64,000 bases of DNA, taken from contig NZ_CP108041.1 in assembly GCF_036173065.1 (NCBI RefSeq), positions 4,467,001 to 4,531,000 on the forward strand. The letters run 5' to 3'. Made by a program: the position numbers and the translations under genes. This DNA is from Rhodococcus sp. NBC_00297. Lineage in GTDB: Bacteria; Actinomycetota; Actinomycetes; Mycobacteriales; Mycobacteriaceae. The notes under the pieces were generated by a model that was given only the letters and a program-made list of their open reading frames with translations, was not told where the DNA came from and made no database searches. Below are positions 25,398-33,780 of this stretch, piece after piece; within the stretch, counting starts at the first letter, position 1, and every line of letters begins with the position of its first letter.

Positions 25398-26777
25398 TCA
25401 GACGGGGGCGGGGCCCTCGTCGTCTCCCTCGGCCTTCTTCTCGGCCGCGCGCTTGCGCTCGAACTCCTCGAGCTGCGCGATGGGGTCGTCGAAGGACCCG
25501 GTGTCCCCGCCCACGATGCGACCGATGAAGGACGACGAGTCGTCGAGGTCCGCGGTGTCGGGCAGCAGATCGGGGTGGGCCCACACACCGTCGCGGCCGT
25601 CGATACCCGCAGCGTCGGTCAGTCGACGCCACAGATCGGCTGCTTCACGCACCTTGCGCGGCCGCAATTCGAGGCCGATGAGCGTCGCGAAGGTCTGCTC
25701 GGCCGGGCCGCCGGACGCGCGACGGCGCCGCATCGTCTCCGACAGCGCGGACGCTCCCGGCAGCCGCTCGCCCAGAGCGGTGGTCACCACCGTGTCCACC
25801 CACCCCTCGACGAGGGCCAGCAATGTCTCGAGGCGCTCCAGGGCCGCCTTCTGCTCCGGGGTCGTCTGCGGCTCGAACGCACCCTGCTGCAGGATCTTCT
25901 CCAGCTGGCTCGGGTCGGTGAGCGCGGACGGATCGATACCGCGGGCCGCCTCCTCGATGGCACCGAAGTCCATCCGGATGCCGCGCGCGTACTCCTCGAC
26001 GGTGGCCAGAACGCGCTGACGCAGCCACGGCACGTGCGAGTAGAGACGGTGGTGGGCGACCTCGCGCGCGGCCAGGAACACCAGCACCTCGCGCTCGGGC
26101 AGCTCGGTGCCCTCGCTGAACACCGCGACGGCGTCGGGAAGCAGCGCCGCAGTGTCCGAGGGGCCGAGCGGCAGGCCGATGTCGGTCGAGGTGAGGACCT
26201 CCTTGGCGAGCTGGCCCAGGGCCTGGCCCAGCTGTGAGCCGAACGCCATACCGCCCATCTGACCGAGCATGCCGATCATCGGACCGACCATCTGTTGCGC
26301 CTCCGGCGGCAACGCGGAGGTCCACATGCCGGAGATCTGCTCGGCGACGGGATCGCACAACCGCTTCCACGTGTCGAGCGTGTTGTCCAACCATTCCTGC
26401 GGAGTCCACGCCTCGGTGCGTACCGCGCCGGCCGGGAGGATGGTGGCCTCGTTCAGCCACTGCTCCGCCAGGTGCGCCGCGTCGACGACGGCGGACTTCG
26501 ACCCCTCCCGCACGGGGGTGGTGGACCCGATCTGCTGGAGGGCCAGCTTCTTCGCCAGGTCGTAGTTCACCGGTCCGGACGTGGCACCGGATCCCATCCC
26601 GCTGAACATCTGACCCATCTGCGTGAACATCTGGCCGAGCGCCGCCGGATCGAAACCCTCGGCGCCGAAACCGAATCCGCCGGCACCACCTCCGGGCGTG
26701 CCGGAGCCGCCGCTCGACCCCTCGTTCTTGTCCGGGTCGTCGTCGGAATTGGAGAATCCGAAAGGCGTGTTGGTCAT
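25398..26777 (-). CDS. Zinc-dependent metalloprotease-like protein (DUF2342/zincin_2)
   Basis: A 459-residue protein of the actinobacterial DUF2342 family, annotated as a zincin-type hydrolase. The first 35 residues are Gly/Ser/Asp-rich and disordered; Met- and Gly-rich helices follow. The helix with EVLVFLAAREVAHHRLYSHV is the likely metal site, though it is not a strict HExxH. The tail is charged and ends in a Glu/Lys stretch. The gene corresponds to Rv3195 and lies upstream of the ThiF-like gene on the same strand with a 123-bp gap. Substrate and activity are not known. Confidence 0.82.
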   Translation of the reverse strand: MTNTPFGFSNSDDDPDKNEGSSGGSGTPGGGAGGFGFGAEGFDPAALGQMFTQMGQMFSGMGSGATSGPVNYDLAKKLALQQIGSTTPVREGSKSAVVDAAHLAEQWLNEATILPAGAVRTEAWTPQEWLDNTLDTWKRLCDPVAEQISGMWTSALPPEAQQMVGPMIGMLGQMGGMAFGSQLGQALGQLAKEVLTSTDIGLPLGPSDTAALLPDAVAVFSEGTELPEREVLVFLAAREVAHHRLYSHVPWLRQRVLATVEEYARGIRMDFGAIEEAARGIDPSALTDPSQLEKILQQGAFEPQTTPEQKAALERLETLLALVEGWVDTVVTTALGERLPGASALSETMRRRRASGGPAEQTFATLIGLELRPRKVREAADLWRRLTDAAGIDGRDGVWAHPDLLPDTADLDDSSSFIGRIVGGDTGSFDDPIAQLEEFERKRAAEKKAEGDDEGPAPV

Positions 26778-26898
26778 GGTTCAACGGTACAAGCCGAACA
26801 CGGGTTCGGCGGCGATGCCGAGTGCGCCGAGCGCGAACACAGCGACGCCACGGGCGACGTCGACGCGTCTCCCCGACAGCGCTGACGGTGTCGTTCTC

Positions 26899-26904
26899 TA
26901 CTGT
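26899..26904 (+). promoter_or_regulatory. -10 box of the PDZ-Lon protease gene (leaderless)
   Basis: TACTGT is followed by six bases and then the GTG at 26911, with no ribosome site, so the transcript should begin at the start codon. Confidence 0.6.
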
Positions 26905-26910
26905 GGTGAC

Positions 26911-27936
26911 GTGAATCGAAGGATCGCGACGCTCCTGGTCGCTCTGTTGCCGGTGGTCGTCCTCGGAGTTCTGGGATCTGCGGTCACCGTTCCGTTCGCG
27001 GCCCTAGGGCCCGGACCGACGTTCGACACCCTCGGTGAGGTGGACGGCAAGCCCGTCGTGGACGTCCAGGGCACCGACGTCGATCGGCCGTCCGGCCACC
27101 TGAACATGACGACCGTGGCGGTGCGGGACGAGTTGACGGTGTTCGACGCCCTCGGCCTCTGGCTCAGCGGCAGGCAGGGGCTGGTCCCGCGCGACGAGAT
27201 CTACCCGCCCGATCGCAGCCGAGAAGAGGTCGAGAACGCCAACCAGGCCGACTTCGCGGAATCCGAGGACAGTGCGGAACTCGCAGCCCTGGATCACCTC
27301 GGACTGCCCACGGTGCTCACGGTCGCGCAGATCGGCGACGACAGCCCCGCGGCGGGCGTCCTCGAGGAGGGTGACCGAGTGACCGCGATCGACGGCGCGC
27401 CCGTGTCCACTGTGGCCGACGTCCAGAAGGCCGTCGGTGCCGTGAATCCCGGCACGACCATCTCGGTGGACGTCACGCGGGACGGCGCGACGACGACGGA
27501 GAACGTCACCGTCGCCGCCCGTCCGGACGACGCCGAGCGCGGCTATCTCGGCATCACCCCGGAGGAGACACCGGACGTGCCGTTCACCGTGGAGTTCAAT
27601 CTCGCCGACGTCGGCGGCCCGTCCGCCGGACTGATGTTCTCGCTGGCGGTGGTGGACAAGCTCAGTCCCGGCGACCTCAGCGGCGGTGCCTTCGTCGCCG
27701 GCACGGGAACGATCGACGCCGACGGCGCTGTGGGTCCCATCGGCGGCATCCCGTACAAGTTGGTCGCCGCACGCGAGGCCGGCGCGACGATCTTCCTCGT
27801 TCCCGCGGACAACTGCGCCGAGGCGGCGCCGCGGACGCCGGAGGGGCTACGCCTGGTGAAGGTCACGAGCCTGGACGATGCGATCGGGTCGCTCGACGCT
27901 CTGGCCGGTGGGGGAGACGCCCCGTCCTGCTCGTGA
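26911..27936 (+). CDS. Membrane-anchored PDZ-Lon-type serine protease (YlbL-like)
   Basis: A 341-residue protein with an N-terminal membrane anchor (about residues 6-30), a PDZ domain (about 130-215, VLEEGDRVTAIDGAPV) and a C-terminal Lon-type protease domain. The Ser-Lys dyad is S238 in GGPSAGL and K283 in GGIPYKLV. The active part should face the outside of the membrane. It lacks the Lon ATPase, as in B. subtilis YlbL. The GTG start at 26911 sits six bases after a -10 box. The position matches Rv3194c. The substrate is unknown. Confidence 0.92.
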   Translation: MNRRIATLLVALLPVVVLGVLGSAVTVPFAALGPGPTFDTLGEVDGKPVVDVQGTDVDRPSGHLNMTTVAVRDELTVFDALGLWLSGRQGLVPRDEIYPPDRSREEVENANQADFAESEDSAELAALDHLGLPTVLTVAQIGDDSPAAGVLEEGDRVTAIDGAPVSTVADVQKAVGAVNPGTTISVDVTRDGATTTENVTVAARPDDAERGYLGITPEETPDVPFTVEFNLADVGGPSAGLMFSLAVVDKLSPGDLSGGAFVAGTGTIDADGAVGPIGGIPYKLVAAREAGATIFLVPADNCAEAAPRTPEGLRLVKVTSLDDAIGSLDALAGGGDAPSCS

Positions 27937-27953
27937 CGATCCGGGTGCGAACG

Positions 27954-28592
27954 TCAGTAGTCCTCGTCCTCGGGATCCGCGTCGAGCGTGGCGTGCAGCG
28001 CCGCGACGACGTTCGGCGCCAGGTTCTCGTAGGTCAGTAGCTCCGGCGCCTCGTCGAAACTGCTGTCGTCCTCGTTCTCGGGACGCAGCTGCAGCAGGGC
28101 GATGGACGGACCGTCCCGAAGTACGGCGACGATGAGCCGCCCGTCGCGCCGGTCGGGGTGCTCCTCGGCCGTGAGGCGCGCGGCCTGGTCCGCCGCGTCG
28201 CGATCCGCCAGGAGCGGAGCGAGGGCGCTGTCGAGATCCGATTCGGCCTCGGGCGGCAGAACGACGATCTCCTCGACCAGTGCGCACCCGGCGACCGACG
28301 CCGGCCAGGTGGTCGTGCCGAGGAACTCGTCGAGCGCGTGCGATCCGCCCGCGACGTCGGCGGGCAACCGCTCCTGGGCGACAGGGGTCAGGTCGGCGCC
28401 GTCCTCGAGCTGGTCGAGCAGGCTGGGCTCCGCGGCCGCCAGATCCTCGGTCGGGACCAACGCGAACAACTGAGGCCCCTGGTCCCACCCGCCGGCGTCC
28501 ACGTAGTCGACGACCTCGCGCACACAGCGGGCGAGGGCGCGTTCGGCGCGGGCGTCCCCGGATTCGGGATCGAACCACTCGCTCCCGGTCAC
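27954..28592 (-). CDS. PPA1309-family protein
   Basis: A 212-residue acidic soluble protein of the actinobacterial PPA1309 family (named after a Cutibacterium protein). Conserved parts are the N-terminal ALARCVREVVDYVDAGGWDQ, the central WPASVAGCALVEEIVVLPP and RLIVAVLRDGPSIALLQLR. No catalytic motif is evident. The GTG at 28592 has GAGGA seven bases upstream. It is convergent with the PDZ-Lon gene (17-bp gap) and divergent from the UPF0182 gene. Function is unknown. Confidence 0.85.
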   Translation of the reverse strand: MTGSEWFDPESGDARAERALARCVREVVDYVDAGGWDQGPQLFALVPTEDLAAAEPSLLDQLEDGADLTPVAQERLPADVAGGSHALDEFLGTTTWPASVAGCALVEEIVVLPPEAESDLDSALAPLLADRDAADQAARLTAEEHPDRRDGRLIVAVLRDGPSIALLQLRPENEDDSSFDEAPELLTYENLAPNVVAALHATLDADPEDEDY

Positions 28593-28770
28593 GATGCATC
28601 CTCGTTGTCACTCACCGCTCCATCCTCGCATCGAGGGCTAGAGTCGTGGACGTCGCCACGGCGGGACACTCCGCGTTCGAGGGTGTCCGTACAGTGGTCG
28701 AAAACGGACATGTGGTGTCGTCACGGTGGTGTCACGAGGCGACGGCGCGCGAGATCTTGGAGTGTGGCAC

Positions 28771-31767
28771 GTGGGCATGAGGCCCCCAACCGGTTTACCG
28801 TCGTTGTCGAGACGGAGCCGTACGTTACTGGTCCTGGCGTTGGTTCTGGCCGCGCTGTTGCTCATCGGTCCCCGGTTGGTGGACACGTACACGGACTGGT
28901 TGTGGTTCGGGGAGGTCGGTTTCCGCAACGTCTTCACGACGGTGCTCCTCACTCGCGTGATCACGTTCCTCGTCGTCGCTCTGCTGGTGGGCGGCACGGT
29001 GTTCGGTGCACTCACCGTCGCCTACCGGTCGCGTCCGGTCTTCGTGCCCACGGCCGGACCGAACGATCCCATCGCTCGCTACCGCACCACCGTCATGTCG
29101 CGTCTGCGCGTGTTCGGTATCGGCATCCCGGTCGTCATCGGCCTGCTCTCCGGCCTTGTCGCACAGGGCAATTGGGTCACGGTGCAGATGTTCCTGCACG
29201 GTGGATCCTTCGGCGTGCAGGATCCGCAGTTCAACCTGGACGTCGGCTTCTACGCCTTCGATCTGCCGTTCTACCGGTCGATCCTCAACTGGCTCTTCGT
29301 CGCCGTCGTCATCGCCTTCTTCGCGGCACTGGTCACGCACTACATCTTCGGCGGCCTGCGCCTCAGCGGCCGCGAGGGTGCGCTGACCAAGTCGGCGCGC
29401 ATCCAGTTGGCCGTGCTCGCCGGCACCTTCGTCGTCCTCAAGGCGGTGGCGTACTGGTTCGATCGTTACGCACTCTTGTCGAGCAGCCGTAAGGAGCCCA
29501 CGTTCACGGGCCCCGGCTTCACCGACATCAACGCCGTCCTGCCCGCGAAGCTCATCCTGCTGGCCATCGCTGTCATCTGTGCGGGTGCCTTCTTCGCGGC
29601 GATCTTCCTGCGCGATCTGCGGATCCCGGCACTCGCCACCGCGCTTCTCGTCCTGTCGTCGATTCTCGTCGGCGCCGTCTGGCCGTTGGTCGTCGAGCAG
29701 TTCTCGGTGCGCCCCAACGCTGCCGACAAGGAGCGGGCGTACATCGAACGGAACATCGAGGCCACCCGAGCCGCCTACGGCATCACGGACGACACCGTGA
29801 CCTACGAGGACTACACGGGCGTCGGTTCCGCGTCGCCTCGGGACGTCCCCGCGGACCAGACCACCATCGCCAACACCCGTCTGCTCGATCCGAACGTGCT
29901 CTCGCGCACCTTCACCCAGCAGCAGCAGCTCAAGAACTTCTACGGGTTCCCGTCCACGTTGGACGTCGACCGCTACGAGATCGACGGGCAGCTCCAGGAC
30001 TACATCGTCGCGGCGCGTGAGCTGTCTCCCAACAGCCTCACCGGCAACCAGACCGACTGGATCAACCGCCACACGGTGTACACGCACGGCAACGGTTTCG
30101 TGGCGGCCCCGGCCAACCGCGTGAACGCCGCCGTGCAGGACGCGACGAGCACCGAGTCGAACAGCAACTCCGGGTACCCGATCTACACCGTCAGCGACCT
30201 CGCGTCGCAGGCCGCGGACGACCAGGTCATCCCGGTGGAGCAGCCCCGCATCTACTACGGCGAGGTCATCGCGTCGTCCAACCCCGACTACGCCATCGTC
30301 GGTGGCAGCGAAGGCTCGGACGGCCGCGAGTACGACACCGACACCTCGCGCTACACCTACACCGGTTCGGGTGGCGTCAGCATCGGCAACTGGTTCAACC
30401 GGTTGGCGTTCGCGGCGAAGTACACCGAACGCAACATCCTCTTCTCGGGCGCCATCGGCGACGACTCGAAGATCATCTTCAACCGCGATCCTCGTGAGCG
30501 CGTGCAGAAGGTCGCACCGTGGCTGACCGCGGACGGCAACTCCTACCCGGCCGTGGTCGGTGGAAAGATCGTCTGGATCGTCGACGCGTACACAACGCTG
30601 GACCAGTACCCCTACGCGCAGCGCAGTTCGCTCGAGGGACTGGTGCAGGACAGCATCGACGCCAACACCGGTCGACTGCTTCCGCGTGACGAGGTGTCCT
30701 ACATCCGCAACTCGGTCAAGGCCACCGTCGACGCCTACGACGGGTCGGTGAACCTGTACCAGGTGGACGACAACGATCCCGTCCTCGCCGCGTGGATGGG
30801 CGCGTTCCCGGGTGCGGTCCAGCCCGAGTCGGCGATCTCCGACGAACTGCGTCAGCACTTCCGCTACCCCGAGGACCTGTTCAAGGTCCAGCGCGAGATG
30901 CTCGCCAAGTACCACGTCAACGATCCCGGCGAGTTCTTCACCAACAATGCGTTCTGGTCGGTCCCCAGCGACCCGACCGTCGAGGGTGGCACCAACCTCA
31001 ACCAGCCGCCGTACTACGTCCTGATCGGTGATCCGGACACGGGCCAGCCGTCGTTCAGGTTGACCAGTGCGATGGTGGGCTTCAACCGAGAGCTGTTGTC
31101 CGCGTACATCTCCGTGCGCTCCGATCCGGAGGGTTACGGCGAGTTCACGGTGCTGCAGTTGCCCACCGACACGCAGACTCAGGGTCCGCAGCAGGCGCAG
31201 AACTCCATGACGTCGGACACCCGTGTGGCGTCGGACCGAACGCTGCTGCAGCAGTCCAACAGGATCCAGTACGGCAACCTGCTGACACTGCCCATCGCCA
31301 ACGGCGGAATCCTGTACGTCGAGCCGCTGTACACCGAGCGCAACACGACGAACACCTCCACGTTCCCGCAGTTGTCCCGCGTACTCGTGAGCTATCGCGA
31401 GCCGGGTGCGGGCGGCGGTGTCCGCGTCGGGTACGCGGCGACGCTGGCCGAGGCACTGGACCAGGTGTTCGGCTCCGGTACGGGCAGCGTGGCGACCGCG
31501 CCGGGCGGTGAGGCGACAGAGCCGCAGCCGGACAACGGCTCGTCGACCGGCACCACCTCGGCACCCACCGAGGGGTCTGCCACCACGCCTCCGTCCACGT
31601 CGGCCGCACCCGCTGCGCCCGTCGACCGGACGGCCGCGGTGAACAACCTCAACAGTGCGCTGGCAGCAGTGCGGACCGCGCAGCAGTCGGGTGACTTCGC
31701 CCAGCTCGGTACCGCGTTCGACAACCTGCAGCGCGCGATCGACCAGTACAACAGCACCGGGGGATAG
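28771..31767 (+). CDS. UPF0182 family large membrane protein
   Basis: A protein of about 998 residues with seven predicted membrane segments in the first 310 residues, then a large outer domain and a low-complexity Ser/Thr/Pro/Ala tail (about 905-970) before a short helical C-terminus. This is the usual layout of the actinobacterial UPF0182 family (Rv3193c in M. tuberculosis). Function is not established. GTG at 28771 was chosen because GGAG lies eight bases upstream and the M. tuberculosis protein also starts with Met-Gly-Met; ATG at 28777 is the alternative. Confidence 0.92.
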   Translation: MGMRPPTGLPSLSRRSRTLLVLALVLAALLLIGPRLVDTYTDWLWFGEVGFRNVFTTVLLTRVITFLVVALLVGGTVFGALTVAYRSRPVFVPTAGPNDPIARYRTTVMSRLRVFGIGIPVVIGLLSGLVAQGNWVTVQMFLHGGSFGVQDPQFNLDVGFYAFDLPFYRSILNWLFVAVVIAFFAALVTHYIFGGLRLSGREGALTKSARIQLAVLAGTFVVLKAVAYWFDRYALLSSSRKEPTFTGPGFTDINAVLPAKLILLAIAVICAGAFFAAIFLRDLRIPALATALLVLSSILVGAVWPLVVEQFSVRPNAADKERAYIERNIEATRAAYGITDDTVTYEDYTGVGSASPRDVPADQTTIANTRLLDPNVLSRTFTQQQQLKNFYGFPSTLDVDRYEIDGQLQDYIVAARELSPNSLTGNQTDWINRHTVYTHGNGFVAAPANRVNAAVQDATSTESNSNSGYPIYTVSDLASQAADDQVIPVEQPRIYYGEVIASSNPDYAIVGGSEGSDGREYDTDTSRYTYTGSGGVSIGNWFNRLAFAAKYTERNILFSGAIGDDSKIIFNRDPRERVQKVAPWLTADGNSYPAVVGGKIVWIVDAYTTLDQYPYAQRSSLEGLVQDSIDANTGRLLPRDEVSYIRNSVKATVDAYDGSVNLYQVDDNDPVLAAWMGAFPGAVQPESAISDELRQHFRYPEDLFKVQREMLAKYHVNDPGEFFTNNAFWSVPSDPTVEGGTNLNQPPYYVLIGDPDTGQPSFRLTSAMVGFNRELLSAYISVRSDPEGYGEFTVLQLPTDTQTQGPQQAQNSMTSDTRVASDRTLLQQSNRIQYGNLLTLPIANGGILYVEPLYTERNTTNTSTFPQLSRVLVSYREPGAGGGVRVGYAATLAEALDQVFGSGTGSVATAPGGEATEPQPDNGSSTGTTSAPTEGSATTPPSTSAAPAAPVDRTAAVNNLNSALAAVRTAQQSGDFAQLGTAFDNLQRAIDQYNSTGG

Positions 31768-31787
31768 TCGGCCCGGTAGTCACGACC

Positions 31788-31822
31788 GAAGCCCCGTCAC
31801 TCGTCACGAGTGGCGGGGCTTC
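31788..31822 (+). terminator. Terminator hairpin after the UPF0182 gene
   Basis: The left arm GAAGCCCCGTCACTCG pairs with CGAGTGGCGGGGCTTC (one G-U pair) around a three-base loop, followed by GTCGTGAG. It starts 21 bases after the stop. Confidence 0.8.
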
Positions 31823-31862
31823 GTCGTGAGCGCGGGTCGTTGTGTTCGGGTCGTTGCGCGCA

Positions 31863-32165
31863 GGTTCCAGCGCCCCGCACGCGTTGCCGCCGGCGGGTGG
31901 GGGTGTGCGGCTTGTGCGACGTGTGCGGATGGCAGTGGTGGTATCGGGGAGCCGGGTTGCGGGGGAGCCGCTGCGTCGACCCGCACGGGTTCCAGCGCCC
32001 CGCACGCGTTGTCGCCGGCGGGTGGGGGTGCGCGGCTAAGGAAACGTGTGCGGATCGCCTGCGCCGACGACGGGGCCGGGGCGTGGCCGGGTGTGGGGGA
32101 GCCGCGTCGACCCGCACGGATTCCAGCACCCCGCACCCCTTCCCGCCTGCTGGAGGGGGTGTGAG
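31863..32165 (+). repeat. Three-copy imperfect tandem repeat, about 125-131 bp per unit
   Basis: A GC-rich core beginning near GGTTCCAGCGCCCCGCAC recurs at about 31863, 31988 and 32119. The second and third copies are preceded by GTCGACCCGCACGG. The first two cores are nearly identical through a CGCCGGCGGGTGGGGGTG segment; the third is diverged. The 532-bp gap between the UPF0182 gene and rpf holds this repeat and two terminators but no gene I can support. Open frames across it in several phases are repetitive Arg/Pro-rich and look non-coding. Confidence 0.85.
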
Positions 32166-32243
32166 CCCCGAGCACAGGGTGCAGATCGCGTCGCGGGGCC
32201 GGTGCGGCGACACCAGGGCCCCAGCAGACGCCCCGCACACGAC

Positions 32244-32280
32244 GAAGCGGGCGCACCCGATGATCGGGTGCGCCCGCTTC
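32244..32280 (-). terminator. Terminator hairpin of the rpf gene
   Basis: A perfect 17-bp stem (GAAGCGGGCGCACCCGA and its complement) with a TGA loop lies 20 bases beyond the rpf stop. On the minus strand its tail reads GTCGTGTG. Confidence 0.85.
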
Positions 32281-32299
32281 GGACGTTCGAGAGGATGCT

Positions 32300-32845
<546 letters not shown>

Positions 32846-32868
32846 TCAGCGCTGGTCGACGTGAGCGC

Positions 32869-32940
32869 GCAGGCGAGTGACGCCTGCATTCGCTCGAATC
32901 CCTGCCCCCATCGAGTCGGGTCTCCGATCCCGCGGGGCAG
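32869..32940 (-). promoter_or_regulatory. Structured 5' leader of rpf (riboswitch candidate)
   Basis: Three inverted repeats lie in a row: GCAGGCG/CGCCTGC (32869-32887), ATTCG/CGAAT (32888-32899), and CTGCCCC/GGGGCAG (32902-32908 with 32934-32940). Many actinobacterial rpf genes have a c-di-AMP (ydaO-type) riboswitch here. I can see structure but not a convincing match to that consensus. Confidence 0.4.
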
Positions 32941-33198
32941 AAGAATCCAGCGGCGGGTCGGCCTGGCCCTTGTTTCGGGCCGAGCGCGACGGTAACGAAA
33001 CAATCACGAGCCGTCACCCGGCCCTCCGGCGAGGTCGGAAACGGGCGAGATGGTGGGTTTGTGACATCTCTGCAGGTCATGACGGATGACAACCGTCTCG
33101 TGTCCTCTTCGTGACCCCATCGTTATGTGAGGGGGAACACGGGTGAAAAGAGACCGCGGTCACCCTCCGAGGCTCGATCTCGTTGCTCAGCAGGCGAT
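32941..33198. other. Upstream region of rpf, no gene seen
   Basis: About 260 bases between the rpf leader and the tRNA promoter, part of a 460-base gap without protein genes. GGTAACGAAACAATCAC at 32991-33007 is the only unusually AT-rich, repeat-like stretch and could be a regulator site for rpf. I see no coding frame with support. Confidence 0.5.
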
Positions 33199-33228
33199 TT
33201 GCAATTCACCGACGCCGTCCGGTAACTT
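33199..33228 (+). promoter_or_regulatory. Promoter of tRNA-fMet
   Basis: TTGCAA (33199-33204), an 18-bp spacer and TAACTT (33223-33228) form a good housekeeping promoter 65 bases upstream of the tRNA. Confidence 0.6.
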
Positions 33229-33292
33229 CTTGTTCAGCAAGAACGCAGTACAGCTTGCACCGCAGACGGAGCCGAAAGGTTCTCGATGCTGA

Positions 33293-33369
33293 CGCGGGGT
33301 GGAGCAGCTCGGTAGCTCGCTGGGCTCATAACCCAGAGGTCGCAGGTTCAAATCCTGTCCCCGCTACCA
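33293..33369 (+). tRNA. Initiator tRNA-Met (CAU)
   Basis: 77 bases with a full cloverleaf and encoded CCA (33367-33369). The anticodon loop reads CTCATAA between GGG and CCC, the three G-C pairs that mark initiator tRNA. The first base pair is a C-U mismatch (C33293 with T33365), the other initiator mark. The T-loop reads GTTCAAATC. Confidence 0.97.
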
Positions 33370-33374
33370 CCACG

Positions 33375-33407
33375 AAAGGCCCGACAGTCTCAGACTGTCG
33401 GGCCTTT
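33375..33407 (+). terminator. Terminator after tRNA-fMet
   Basis: AAAGGCCCGACAGT pairs with ACTGTCGGGCCTTT and runs into TTTTGC, a classical intrinsic terminator five bases after the tRNA. Confidence 0.9.
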
Positions 33408-33468
33408 TGCGTTGCCGCAGACACCGGCGTCGACTCGATCGGATCAGAGCGACGTCGGTGCCTGGTGC

Positions 33469-33678
33469 TCAGTGAGAGACGTCGGGATCCGCCGACGTCA
33501 TGCCCGTGCTGGGCGCGTCGTTCTCGTCGACGTCCCCGCCGGCGTCCGTACGGTCCCCCGAGTCGTCCGTCTCGTCCAGATCGACGGCGTCCGCACCCTC
33601 GAGGTGGGTGAGGCCCACCTCGGCCTCCGCGACGAGGCCCTTGGCTTTGTCCTCGATCTTCTTCGCCCAGTCCGACAT
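33469..33678 (-). CDS. Small acidic hypothetical protein
   Basis: 69 residues, starting MSDWAKKIEDKAKGLVAEAEVG (a likely amphipathic helix), then a long acidic, disordered stretch rich in Asp, Gly and Ser. AGGGAG precedes the ATG at 33678 with good spacing, which supports translation. I do not recognise a family; the helix-plus-acidic-tail form recalls small stress proteins of the CsbD kind, but there is no firm match. It stands alone between the tRNA terminator and the fadE23 terminator. Confidence 0.65.
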   Translation of the reverse strand: MSDWAKKIEDKAKGLVAEAEVGLTHLEGADAVDLDETDDSGDRTDAGGDVDENDAPSTGMTSADPDVSH

Positions 33679-33732
33679 GGCAGTCTCCCTCGTGTTCGCC
33701 GTGCTTCGTCCGTTCCAGCTTGCCAGAACCGC

Positions 33733-33764
33733 AGAAAGGCCCGGCACATGTGCCGGGCCTTTCT
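33733..33764. terminator. Terminator palindrome after fadE23
   Basis: AGAAAGGCCCGGCACA is followed directly by its exact complement, a perfect 32-bp palindrome 16 bases beyond the fadE23 stop. It could work in both directions. Confidence 0.88.
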
Positions 33765-33780
33765 CAGGGTCGTGTGGCCG

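Noticed and set aside
24393-26777. Thiazole/oxazole-modified peptide gene cluster
   Set aside because: A ThiF-like partner is present but no YcaO cyclodehydratase, dehydrogenase or precursor peptide is seen.
31863-32165. CRISPR array
   Set aside because: There are only three diverged units of over 120 bp, no short repeat with unique spacers, and no cas gene.
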